Source: CAZCVI01 sp964502145 (GTDB lineage: Bacteria > Acidobacteriota > Aminicenantia > UBA2199). From it: 64,000 bases of DNA. Positions 35,994-45,500 of this stretch are shown one piece after another. The notes beneath the pieces were generated by a model that had not been told where the DNA came from, searched no databases, and was given only the letters and a program-made list of their open reading frames with translations. Positions within the stretch are counted from its first letter, which is position 1. Each line of letters opens with the position of its first letter. The stretch is from positions 1 through 64,000 of the forward strand of contig CAZCVI010000016.1 of assembly GCA_964502145.1 (NCBI GenBank), written 5' to 3'. Both the position numbers and the translations under genes were made by a program.

Positions 35994-36933
35994 TTTTAAA
36001 ACTAAAACTATCGATTCTCAATTGATCGCCGTTGATAATATTTTCGGCGATTTTCATCACGTCGTTCTGGGTGCTGTGTGAGACTGTGAAGTGTGGGACA
36101 GCTTGGCTCAAACTCAAATTTCGCCAAAATTGGTAATCGTATTCAATATACCCGGCATAACGTGCCTCTACTCCGACATATTTAATGCACACGCTTTTGA
36201 CAGAAAACCCTTCCTGGGCTTCACGAATATTGCGCACTTTATTTAAGATAATATTTAAGGCAAAACCGGATAACTCCTTGACCAAAAGCGCACTGGTCTC
36301 TGGCGAATGTTCCCGCAGGTAGGTCAATAAATCACGAATGGAGTTAATACCATATTTTTCCTTGTTCTGCCACACTTCCCTGGCCGAATCCTTGAGCCCG
36401 TGCTCGGCAAAAAAGGCTTTCAGATGTCTGAAGAAAGTGATCTTAATGAACTGGTAAAGGTTTTCAATGGCCGTAATTTCCGGCACAGCCACGGTGATTA
36501 ATTTATCCGCCAGGAGAAAGGAATCAATCGTATCAATTGTGGTGCCCCCGCCCAGGTCCAACAGGATATAATCTGCTTCCAAGTTCCTGATATGGCGGAA
36601 CAATTTGATCTTTTGGGCATATTTGATATTGGCCGAAGAGACTGTATTGCTATTTCCCGGGATAATCGCCAGGTTTTTAATGTCCGTTTCCACCAGCAGA
36701 TTTTTTAATTCGTGCTTGCTGTCGAAAAAATTCGTGATGAAGCGGTCCGGTTTCCTGATCCCAAAGAAAGTATGCACATTGGCGCCGCCGAAATCGGCAT
36801 CGATCAACACCACGCGATTCCCCTTGGAAGCTAAATATGAAGCCAATTGACATATTACAAAGGTCTTGCCCGTGCCGCCTTTACCGCCGCCTATGGCCCA
36901 TATTTCAACTGGTTTGTTTTGCAGTTCAGTCAT
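35986..36933 (-). CDS. MinD/ParA-family ATPase (FlhG-like)
   Basis: A 315-residue protein from the ATG at 36931-36933 (AAGGA 36937-36941). A TTG six codons earlier is possible. The deviant Walker A GGGKGGTGKT (residues 15-24), VVLIDADFGGANVHTFFG (switch I) and YILLDLGGGTT (switch II) are typical. The protein lacks an obvious C-terminal amphipathic helix like that of MinD. It has a long helical insert and ends in SFKNV. With its J-domain/HTH partner it may place a structure or act in gene regulation, as FlhG-type proteins do; no flagellar or division genes are nearby. Confidence 0.85.
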   Translation of the reverse strand: MTELQNKPVEIWAIGGGKGGTGKTFVICQLASYLASKGNRVVLIDADFGGANVHTFFGIRKPDRFITNFFDSKHELKNLLVETDIKNLAIIPGNSNTVSSANIKYAQKIKLFRHIRNLEADYILLDLGGGTTIDTIDSFLLADKLITVAVPEITAIENLYQFIKITFFRHLKAFFAEHGLKDSAREVWQNKEKYGINSIRDLLTYLREHSPETSALLVKELSGFALNIILNKVRNIREAQEGFSVKSVCIKYVGVEARYAGYIEYDYQFWRNLSLSQAVPHFTVSHSTQNDVMKIAENIINGDQLRIDSFSFKNV

Positions 36934-37037
36934 AATTCCTTGTTTTGTCAATAGAGTATTATACCATTTTTAATGAAAAAGTCCCATATTTCTAAATTAA
37001 TTTTGAAATAATATTTTTATGCCCTAAAAATACCGCT

Positions 37038-37074
37038 ACGGACAGCGCGTTTTTGAAAATTCGCCGCTGTCCGT
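37038..37074. terminator. Hairpin downstream of the secreted Ig-like gene
   Basis: ACGGACAGCG (37038-37047) and CGCTGTCCGT (37065-37074) form a perfect 10-bp stem. It lies 28 nt after the leftward gene's stop and upstream of the MinD-like gene. It lacks a T-run, so Rho-independent function is uncertain. Confidence 0.5.
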
Positions 37075-37101
37075 GGCAGACTGTTGTGGTATAAATAAGG
37101 G

Positions 37102-38454
37102 TTATTTCAGTTCGAAATCCATATCGGTGACAGTGCCGCCGTTGCATTCTGCAATCCTAAAGTAGGGATGGGGTCCGACCGCGATATCGGCCTTGGTCGT
37201 CACCACAAGTTTGTATTGACCATTGGGAAGCCCGGTGAATTGGTACACACCCGAAGCGTCAAAATTCTTTTTCTCTCTGAAGACCTTAAAATCATTGGGT
37301 CCGTATAAAATCACAAAAAATACTTTTGCCGCATAAGCACCGGGACCGAATACTTTTCCGGTAATGGAACATGTCCCGATGTTTAGCGGTTTAATCTCTA
37401 TAATAGTATCTTTTCCATAGGTCACGCCGCCATCTTTGGCAGTTGCAGAAACGCGCCACGTGATGTTCCCCGTGTAAGGTCCGCCCACATATTGGCATGT
37501 ATCGCCGCTGCATGTTTTGATTTCTTGGCCCGCGATGAAGAAGGTAATACTGGCGACGCCCGAAGAGTGGCTGGCACTGGCTATAAAAGTAATTTTATCC
37601 TGGCTCGTAGGAGAATAGGGTTGTATTTTGGTATTGAGTGCAGGCCCTGGTTTGGCGGTTGGATGAACCATAAATTCCAGGGTCTTGGATTGTCCTTTAT
37701 TCCCAGCCGTGTCTTCGGCATCAGCCCAACAGGTATGGGAACCTGGTTTTGTGAGTATTTCGGAGTAGTGGCATTCCCAGGCCGTGCAGGTTTTAACGGG
37801 TTGATTGTCTATGTATATAGTAATCTTGGCGATTTTTTCATTGTCTTCGGCACTGCCCCTGATTTTAATTTTATCATTCAGCGTAAACACCAGTATTCCG
37901 TCCACCGCGATTTCTACAGTTGGAGCTTCTTTATCCCTTTTTTCTTTTACCACCACGATGTTTTTGTCGCGGCGCAGTTCTCGGCCATCTGCGAGTTTAA
38001 TGTCTCGTCTTCCAGTAGTGGTTTTATCGTTTTTGATTAGGCTTGCATGCCAGGTCCCTTGTGGTGTTTCGGCACGGTTCGGGTATTTTGTTGTTCCCGA
38101 CATAGACTCATTGTTTTCCTGGTTGATGTATCCCTCGCAGATAACCAGATCACCATTTTGTTTATGAAGATTTAAGGCAATACTTTGTTCTGAATTGTCC
38201 GAATTGGCTTTGGCGCGAAGGATGCCCCCTGTATCAAGCCATTTGACTTCCATGCCTATTACCCAGCCGCCACCGGGAGTGGCCGCACTTTGCCCGCCCA
38301 GCAGTTCCAGTGTTCCTGTTTCGCCGTCCACCGTGAGTGTCCAGCGACTGCCTTTTGTCAGTATATCGCCAATTATAGTCCCGCCTTGAATCTGCAAGGC
38401 AAACGGAAATAGAATTAAACCTGTAAAAACAATCCCCAGCCATCTTTTTTTCAT
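37102..38454 (-). CDS. Secreted protein with Ig-like and carboxypeptidase-regulatory-like domains
   Basis: A 450-residue protein with signal peptide (residues 1-24, ending FALQIQGG) and AGGAGG RBS (38463-38468). The first ~150 residues are beta-rich (WTLTVDGETGTLELLGG). Two Ig/cadherin-like units follow (about 180-260 and 270-350), each with a Cys pair: TCTAWEC and TCSGDTC. The C-terminus (about 360-450: CSITGKVFGPGAYAAKVFF ... GVYQFTGLPNGQYKLVV) looks like a carboxypeptidase regulatory/SpaA-type domain. Probably a cell-surface or periplasmic adhesive protein. The upstream region carries 12-nt tandem repeats. Confidence 0.75.
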   Translation of the reverse strand: MKKRWLGIVFTGLILFPFALQIQGGTIIGDILTKGSRWTLTVDGETGTLELLGGQSAATPGGGWVIGMEVKWLDTGGILRAKANSDNSEQSIALNLHKQNGDLVICEGYINQENNESMSGTTKYPNRAETPQGTWHASLIKNDKTTTGRRDIKLADGRELRRDKNIVVVKEKRDKEAPTVEIAVDGILVFTLNDKIKIRGSAEDNEKIAKITIYIDNQPVKTCTAWECHYSEILTKPGSHTCWADAEDTAGNKGQSKTLEFMVHPTAKPGPALNTKIQPYSPTSQDKITFIASASHSSGVASITFFIAGQEIKTCSGDTCQYVGGPYTGNITWRVSATAKDGGVTYGKDTIIEIKPLNIGTCSITGKVFGPGAYAAKVFFVILYGPNDFKVFREKKNFDASGVYQFTGLPNGQYKLVVTTKADIAVGPHPYFRIAECNGGTVTDMDFELK

Positions 38455-38488
38455 GGTAAAGTCCTCCTGATAAAAACGTTCCCACTTT

Positions 38489-38552
38489 TTATGATTATTA
38501 TGTTGATGATTATGTTGATGATTATGTTGATGATTATATTGATGTTTATGAT
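38489..38552. repeat. Tandem 12-nt repeat, unit GATTATGTTGAT (4-5 copies)
   Basis: Copies at about 38492, 38504, 38516 and 38528 are almost identical, with a further degenerate one after. It lies just upstream of the RBS of the secreted Ig-like gene and might tune its expression by slippage. Confidence 0.75.
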
Positions 38553-38683
38553 TTTCTTGCTTTTCATAATACTATTGTAGAGAAAAAACGTTTTAATATC
38601 AAGCGCGATTTAAGAAAAGTTTTTGCCGTCGCTATCCCCACCGAACATAGGCTCAACTCTATTAGCTATGTTTTTTATAACAA

Positions 38684-38749
38684 CTGGGCTTGTTTCAGCG
38701 AATTATGCCACGAAAACGGCTTATTGACCATTCACTAAAACAAGCCCAG
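38684..38749. repeat. 12-bp inverted repeat
   Basis: CTGGGCTTGTTT (38684-38695) and AAACAAGCCCAG (38738-38749) are perfect complements 42 nt apart. They sit 30 nt after the RiPP-like gene's stop, and could be its terminator or ends of a lost small element. Confidence 0.6.
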
Positions 38750-38778
38750 AGGATCAATCAGTACTATTTTGTCAGCCG

Positions 38779-39039
38779 TTATCTGGGGTCCAAATTGTCA
38801 GTGGGGGGTTGGACATAACAAGGCCAGTATCGGGGGTTAGCGGGAAGTAGGGAGGTGGTATTACTGATATAGTATACTGATGATGCTTTCCACACGGCGG
38901 AGCCGGAAGCATAGCAGACAGAGTACCCGCATGAAGTGTCTTCTTCACCTGCGAGTATTTTTTCTTTCTCAAAATCTGTTAAATTGGCAATGGTTGTTTT
39001 GTTAAGGTCAAATCTTTTGCGTAGCGCTCTCTTTTTCAT
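38779..39039 (-). CDS. Orphan RiPP precursor-like peptide (TIGR04149-type leader)
   Basis: An 86-residue peptide, AGAGGA RBS before the ATG. The leader (KKRALRKRFDLNKTTIANL, then TDFEKEKILAGEED) has the LxLNKxTIxxL pattern of the GG-leader/class I lanthipeptide-type precursors common in Bacteroidota. The rest is rich in Ser/Thr/Tyr with Cys at 37, 42 and 74 (TSCGYSVC, SNTT, YWPC), as a modified core would be. No LanB/LanC, radical SAM, protease or transporter gene is in the window, so the modification enzymes would be elsewhere. The leader match is from memory; the match to any specific RiPP class is not certain. Confidence 0.6.
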   Translation of the reverse strand: MKKRALRKRFDLNKTTIANLTDFEKEKILAGEEDTSCGYSVCYASGSAVWKASSVYYISNTTSLLPANPRYWPCYVQPPTDNLDPR

Positions 39040-39129
39040 GGTTTCCTCTCTTTGTATTTTGGTTTATTGGATATAGTACTTGTGTCATCGGCATAAAGTA
39101 TAGCAAAAAATAGTGGAAAATTCAAGTAT

Positions 39130-39305
39130 ACGCTTTTCTGAAATCATTGTGGACGATATGGACTTAGTGGACGATATGGACATACTGGACTTACTGGACT
39201 TTACAAAACCTTTGATTTTTCCAGCTTGTCCAGTAAGTCCAGATAGTCCAGCCTGCCACGGTTATCCGTGGCTCTTTTTAAAATTTGGCGGTGGATTTAG
39301 GCTAC
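39130..39305. repeat. Palindromic element of TGGACNNNN 9-mers (third copy)
   Basis: Left arm units TGGACGATA, TGGACTTAG, TGGACATAC, TGGACTTAC; right arm GTCCAGTAAGTCCAGATAG. The right terminal repeat is AAATTTGGCGGTGGATTTAGG. The left one is largely decayed (TTTCTGAAATCATTG remains). An extra palindrome CCACGGTTATCCGTGG (39257-39272) is inside. No gene is seen in 39040-39311. Confidence 0.75.
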
Positions 39306-39311
39306 TGCATC

Positions 39312-41555
39312 CTACTGCACGATTGCATAACCGACTTTCATGAAAAATGTGCGATTATTCTGTTTGATGGGAATATGCCTATACCCATAATAATCATCCG
39401 AGTAACCAAGAAAAAGAACGGTTTGGGGATTGATTTTGTAGGAAAAAAGAAGCTGCGAAAACAGGTGCTTGAATTCAGGGTTCATGGGGAAGGAGTAAAG
39501 CGCGGCATTATAATTATAATTTGCGTATTGCAGTGTGGCCCGGAAAAAAGCACGGCGGTTAAAATGGCACAGAAACCTCATATTGGTGAGGTTCGCGGTG
39601 AATAACCGTCCAGCATCCACATTAAGCCTTTCAAACACATGATCAACACCAAGATAAAAACGACGCCCAATATTGTATTGGATGAAAGGATTTAATTTAA
39701 CATGGTGCCCGGCCTGAACATTGGTGAAATCAACCTGATCGCCCAATCCCATGCTGAATCCCATGAACATGGAACCAGAAGGTCTGGCCTGCACGGCAAA
39801 TTCCATATAATTATCGTTGAACTCCTTGATAGAATAGGATTTTTTACCAAAATTAAAAACAAGAGCGGCCTGCGTCTGGAGAGGTCCGGAGTAATTGAAG
39901 TTAATCAGGTAGTTATTCAGGACCATTTTTCCCTGATAGTCCTTTAAAATAACAACATAGCCCATAAGTGAAAGGGCCGTGTACCAACTTCCATCGGGTT
40001 TATTCAAGGTGTAGCTGCCTTCCATATCATACAAGCGCACACCGGATTGATCGAGAAAGCCACTGTCAGCCCTGAACTTGGGATTGATGTCCTGATAATG
40101 AAGATAAAGCCATACGTGCTCCGTATTATGGGTATAACTGGTATCCAAAGCAAGACCTTGGAACTGACCGTCGGGCTGGGCATAATTCTCAACGATTTGA
40201 TCGGGATACTTGCTCTGGGAACCGAGTAACTGGAACTGGATAAGGCCAGTCTTTGAGAAATTCACGTTAGCATCCACACCGACCATGCGGTTATAATAGT
40301 TTTTCCCCTCGCGATCGGTGGCAAAAAAGCCCAGCGTGGAGGATTCACCGATATCACGGCGATAACGAAAGGCAGTACTTAAATTCTTCATGTTGATGGA
40401 AGCAAAATCGGAACCCTGGGGGTAAGGAATAATAAAATTGGTGACGGTGTCCCTGGCAGAGAAGAAACCAATGGCATTTTTACCCTCTTTGCCGGTCAAC
40501 TTCACACCCCATTCGGGGTCAACAATGGTGCGGGTATAAACAGGTTTAAATTGGCTTTCAAAAATGGTGCTACCCTCTTGGAAGAAGGGGCGTTTTTCTG
40601 GATAATAAAGCGCGAACTGGGTATTGATGTTTAATTGGGCGGTATCGGCTTCAATCTGCGAGAAATCGGGATTAATGGCGACATTGAGGGTCATATTGGG
40701 GGTAAAACTCCAGCGGGCATTCAAGCCGGGCTCGACTTTTTTCTTGGTGGTGACCATTTTATCCTCGTCGAGTTCGTCCCGTTCCTGGGTCCAGGTAGCG
40801 GAGAGAGTGGGGTCAAATTCTAGGTTTTTACCGGGCTTAACACCACTGAAGCCTTCGACTTTATCCGCTTGGCACATGTAACAATTGTTACTGCGGTCAC
40901 GGGGGAAAAGGCCGATGGTATAAACAGCGCTACGGGGATAACTACGAACCACATCAATCCCCCATTGCTGGACACCATCTTTTCTTTGGAAACGCAGGGA
41001 ACTAAAAGGAATAGACATTTCCACGTTATAGCCAGTGGGGGTGATGCTGCCAGCAGAATCCCAGATGGCGTCCCAGGAAACGTTTTTTACGCGGTTGGTA
41101 GACATGCGGTCTCCCTGGACACCATAGGGATTGCTATAAAGATTATGGGTGAGGCGGGAATCATTAAATGTATCGAGGACAATGCCGACAAAATCGTCAT
41201 TCCAGATGGTATCACGATCTGAAACATGGGCGCGAATCTGCGCGGGGTCGGGATCATCGGCCTTAAAGGCGACATAGAGATGTTTGGCATCATACTTTAA
41301 ATACGCGGTGGTTTTAACTGGCGGGGTGAGGTTGGCACCGGGGTATACCTCGTAATTTAATGTTAAAACCAGCGCACCTGCCCATTCAGATTCACCCAGC
41401 ACACCATCAATCTTCATCTTTGAATGGGTCTGCGGGATCTGGTGGGGCACTTTTGCGGAAATAACGTCACTGCCAGAACTAAAAATCGGGAAAGTGATAA
41501 AGAGGGTTAAAAAAATTATAAGTGACATGGGCAACATTCGCTGTAGTACTTTCAT
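39312..41555 (-). CDS. DUF5916 outer-membrane barrel protein with CBM9-like N-terminus
   Basis: A 747-residue protein from the ATG at 41553-41555, chosen because GAGGAG (41566-41571) is 10 nt upstream; an in-frame Met 6 codons earlier lies in that RBS. Signal peptide about residues 1-28. Residues 35-220 are a CBM9-like fold (MKIDGVLGESEW, YLKYDAKHLYVAFKADDPDP). The rest (DFSQIEAD, YPEKRPFFQEGSTIFES) matches DUF5916, which ends as a beta-barrel in the outer membrane. DUF5916 proteins have no known substrate. It is 195 nt from the NRPS, on the same strand, but its coupling to the NRPS is not supported. Confidence 0.88.
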   Translation of the reverse strand: MKVLQRMLPMSLIIFLTLFITFPIFSSGSDVISAKVPHQIPQTHSKMKIDGVLGESEWAGALVLTLNYEVYPGANLTPPVKTTAYLKYDAKHLYVAFKADDPDPAQIRAHVSDRDTIWNDDFVGIVLDTFNDSRLTHNLYSNPYGVQGDRMSTNRVKNVSWDAIWDSAGSITPTGYNVEMSIPFSSLRFQRKDGVQQWGIDVVRSYPRSAVYTIGLFPRDRSNNCYMCQADKVEGFSGVKPGKNLEFDPTLSATWTQERDELDEDKMVTTKKKVEPGLNARWSFTPNMTLNVAINPDFSQIEADTAQLNINTQFALYYPEKRPFFQEGSTIFESQFKPVYTRTIVDPEWGVKLTGKEGKNAIGFFSARDTVTNFIIPYPQGSDFASINMKNLSTAFRYRRDIGESSTLGFFATDREGKNYYNRMVGVDANVNFSKTGLIQFQLLGSQSKYPDQIVENYAQPDGQFQGLALDTSYTHNTEHVWLYLHYQDINPKFRADSGFLDQSGVRLYDMEGSYTLNKPDGSWYTALSLMGYVVILKDYQGKMVLNNYLINFNYSGPLQTQAALVFNFGKKSYSIKEFNDNYMEFAVQARPSGSMFMGFSMGLGDQVDFTNVQAGHHVKLNPFIQYNIGRRFYLGVDHVFERLNVDAGRLFTANLTNMRFLCHFNRRAFFRATLQYANYNYNAALYSFPMNPEFKHLFSQLLFSYKINPQTVLFLGYSDDYYGYRHIPIKQNNRTFFMKVGYAIVQ

Positions 41556-41660
41556 GGTTGTTGTTCTCCTCATTTTTAATAGTATTTATAAGATTAGTTA
41601 TTATAACATGGTTGTTATTGTAAATATAGTGTGGGGCTTTAAAAAAAGCGGGGTGAATAC

Positions 41661-41750
41661 GGGCGGGGTGAACACAAGGTTCACCCCTACCCGCGCTTAC
41701 GTACCTGGATTGAAGGGCAGGGGTAGGGGCGAACCTCGTGTTCGCCCTTG
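41661..41750. repeat. Two small GGGGYGAAC hairpins in inverted arrangement
   Basis: GGGGTGAAC...GTTCACCCC (41665-41687) and GGGCGAAC...GTTCGCCC (41727-41747) are hairpins and also inverted copies of each other, with CCTAC next to each. They resemble the widespread (A)GGGGCGAACacaaggTTCGCCCCT repeats. They lie just past the NRPS stop and may work as a terminator. Confidence 0.75.
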
Positions 41751-41767
41751 CCGGTGGTTGCACGGTG

Positions 41768-42505
41768 TTAGACATATTTTAGCAGGGTCTGGGCGAAGTC
41801 TTCAACATAGGGGGATTCAAAAATGGATTCGTGATCACCGGTGGTTTGTATAATCTGGGGTTTTCCTTTGGTCATGCATTTATAATCTTTGATGGTGACT
41901 TGGGGATAAAGACCCTCAATGGCCTGAACGGCTAAAACGGGGGCGTTGATGATGCCTGGAGTTGGTATAATTTCGCAACCAAGACGATTGATATGAAACT
42001 CGGCATTCTTCTTGCGGAGCTCTTTATCGGCATCGGTGACATTGGGATCATCTATGTCCAAGCCAACCTTGATATCATCAGGAATCGGGACTTTTTTAAA
42101 CTTTTTATCACGAAAGGAGATGTAAAGATTCTCAAAAAAAGGCAAACCCCAAGCGAAACGGAGATATATGGGGGACAAACTCTCCTTCCAGGGGAAATGA
42201 TCAAGCAGGATTACTTTTTCCACGACGTGGCCACGCCTTTCCAGTAGCCGGGCGATTTCATAGCAGATAAAAGCACCGATACAATGCCCGGAAACAATAA
42301 AGGGGCCCTGGGGTTGCACCACCAAGACTTGTTTGAGGTAATCTTGGATCATTTCACCGGGGGTCAGGTAAACGGGGGCGTGGGGATTCACACCACGACC
42401 CTGAATGCCAAAAACATTGAACTTTTTCTCCAATAATTTGGCGAGGGGGATATATTGATTAACCATACCGTGCTGGGGGTGGAAGATAAAGAGATTTTTT
42501 TCATT
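41768..42505 (-). other. Terminal thioesterase with Cys nucleophile
   Basis: Type I TE fold: NLFIFHPQHG start, the nucleophile elbow GHCIGA (Cys where Ser is usual), VILLDHFPW (Asp) and TTGDHESIF (His). Release of the peptide, by hydrolysis or cyclisation, follows from its position at the end of the synthetase. Confidence 0.85.
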
Positions 42506-45500
42506 GCGGCCTTTGTTTAATTTTTCAATACACTCCAATTTATTGACCAATTGCTCCTGGATATAAAAGGGGTCGTTGGGGTCGGGGGGCGCGGGTTTGT
42601 TTTTGGCTTCAAGGCTAACGGCCTGGGCCCGGAAGTTGGGGTTGGTGATGATATCAACCAACGCGGCATCGAACCCGGCCTTTTTAATGGAAGAGGTGAT
42701 GGTGATGGCGGTTAAGGAGTTCCCACCCAGCTCGAAAAAGTCATCGTGTATGCTGACACGGTCGATTTTAAGGGTTTCTTTCCATATTTTTTCCAGCATG
42801 AGTTCCATTTCTGTTTCAGGAGGGGCGTATTCGGTGTTGGAACTGAGGGCCTCGCCCATTTTTTCGAGGGCTTTGCGGTCCATTTTGCCGTTGGCGGTGA
42901 GGGGGATGTTTTTAATTTTGATGAACTGGGAGGGGATCATGTAATCGGGGAGATTGGCGGCGAGATAATCCCGTAACATTTCAGCGCTGATGATATTCTC
43001 GGTGTTCTCGGTTTCAATGGTGACGATATAGGCATGAAGGGCATTTTCCATGCCCTCGGTTTGTTTGACAACGACTACGGCCTCGGTAATCTGGGGATGG
43101 GTGAGCAAGCGGCTCTCAATTTCTTCCAATTCGATACGATTACCACGAATTTTAACCTGGTTATCCATGCGTCCGAGACATTCGACAATACCTTCAGGGG
43201 TAAAATAGCCGATATCACCGGTACGATAGAGGGTGCCATAATCGGGGTGATTGATTTCCTTCAAATAGGGGTTGGGGACAAACGAATACGCGGTTTTTTG
43301 TGGGTCTTGCCAGTAACCTTTACCGACACCGATACCGGCGACACAAATTTCACCCCTGACACCGACGGGACAGAGGGACAAGTTGCGGTCGAGGATGTAG
43401 ATGTGCAGGTTTTGCAGGGGTTTGCCGATGGGAACGGTGGATTGGTGTTCGGAGGGTAAACCGGGGACAAGATAATGGGTGATATCATCGGAAGCCTCGG
43501 TGGGACCGTAAGCATTGAGGAGTTTAATACTGGGGAACTGGGTATACCACTTGCGGGCGAGGGCGGGGGTGAGGGCTTCGCCGGTGGGAATCATCCATTT
43601 TAACGCGGCCAGAGCGCCCTGGTTTTTATCGGCAACCACATCGAGAAAAACAGACATTAACGAGGGCACGATCTCAAGAATGGTGACTTGTTCCTGATCA
43701 AGAACTTTCAAGAACTGGAGGGGGTCCAGCACAATCTCTTTATCAATAATGGTGGTGGTGCCGCCGACCAATAGCGCGGCGAGGAACTGCCACACGGAAA
43801 TATCAAAACCAGCGGGCGCGGTTTGGGCAATAATATCTTGCTGTTGGATGGCGAGATCGTTTATTTTAGCATATAAATGGTTGATCATGCCCAGTTGGTG
43901 GATTAACACGCCTTTGGGTTGACCGGTGCTGCCGGAAGTGTAGATGACATAGGCGAGATCATCGGGGCTGGCGGGGGTGGCGAAGGCATTCATGGGACAC
44001 CGACTTAATTCAATCAAGCCGTCCTGGTATTTATGCTTTTGGGGGGTGATCACGGGTGCGGGGCTGGTTTTATCAACGGTGAGAATGGCATCGTATCTGA
44101 ATTTGGTGAGCTCGTTGGGGATGGTGTGGATTTTATCCGAGAATTCCATGCTCTTGATCGCGGGGATATCTGCGGCGAGGTCTTGGAGTAACGCGCGGGA
44201 GATAAATAGTTCCTGGGACCAATCGGTTTTGGTCTTGTAATTTTTGCCTTTATTGGCCCGTTTGAAATCCACCATTTCGCGCACGAGATTTTGTTTTAAA
44301 TCCTGGTCCATGATATCGCCAAGATACAGTATGGCGTGGGGTGCGAGGAGGGGGAACACTTTTTCCAGGACATACCTGAGATAACTGTGCCCCTGGAAGG
44401 ATTGCATCACGCTGTTGATAATGATGAGGTCAAAATCTTTTTCGGTGACCTGATCGATTTCATGGGCGGCTAAACTGGCCAGCGCGATATTTTGAATGTT
44501 CGCTTCAGCGAGGCGCTTTTGATTCTTTTCAATGGTGACCTTGGATAAATCGGTACCATAATAAAACGCAACCCTGGTGGCGATGGGATACATGGTTAAA
44601 CCCGAAGCGCAACCGATTTCCAGAACGCGCATATCGGGGCGCAGGAGCGGGATCAACTTTTTTAAGGTATTATCGGTGTATTCATCCATTTCCTGGCGGG
44701 TGAAGGGTTCGCCGGTGTAACTGGTGAGCCAGCCACCCTCGGTGATATCATCGGTGGAGGTATCGCTGACATAGTTCCAGAGTTCCTCGGCGCTCTTGAG
44801 ATTAATATCTTCTTCTTTATCTATGACGTAACGATTATCGCCATTGATAAGCAAGAAAGATTGGAAGGTGGGGCATTCCCACTGGAGGTGATTGACGCGG
44901 TTCTCAATGCGTGCCTCGGCAATGACGATTTTGATCTGGGCATTATCTATTATTTTTTTCACCCGTTCATCGGGAAGCGAGGGTTCAATCGGAATATAAG
45001 CGGCGCCCGCTTTCATGATGCCCAGAATGGCGGTGAGGAAGTAAATAGAACGGTTCATCCATATGCCCACCAGTTCATTGGGCAAAACACTCTTCTGATC
45101 CCGGAGATAATGGGCCACTTGATTGGCGCGGCGATCGAGTTCTTCATAGGTGAGCCATTCATGCTGATAGTGAACGGCAATACGCCGGGGAGTTTTTAGA
45201 ACTTGCCGCTCAAAGAGCGTGGTGAAACATGTATCCCTAACCAGATCGGTCTGGGTGCGGTTAAATTCAAAAAGCAGTTGTTGTTTTTCGGCTTCAGCCA
45301 ACATATTTATATCATAGATGGAGATTTCGGGGGTTTCTAAAACCGCCAGGAGGATATTGATAAAATGTTTGGACAGGGATTCAATGGTTCGTTCCTTAAA
45401 AATACCGGCGTAATATTGGAAAGTAAAATTCAATTCCTCAATATCTTCCATCACATCAATGGCAAGATCGAATTTGGCGGTTTTATTCTCGAAGGGATAG

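Noticed and set aside
38772..38972. 66-codon leftward frame over the RiPP-like gene
   Set aside because: Another frame of the same DNA, without the RBS that the 86-residue peptide has.
41556..41573. Met six codons upstream as start of the DUF5916 gene
   Set aside because: It sits inside the GAGGAG ribosome-binding site of the next Met.
43034..43459. Rightward frames of 80-147 codons opposite the NRPS and the giant genes (for example here, 46739-47179, 25407-25850 and 19592-20035)
   Set aside because: They lie antisense to long genes, have no RBS or family match, and arise from biased codon use on the other strand.
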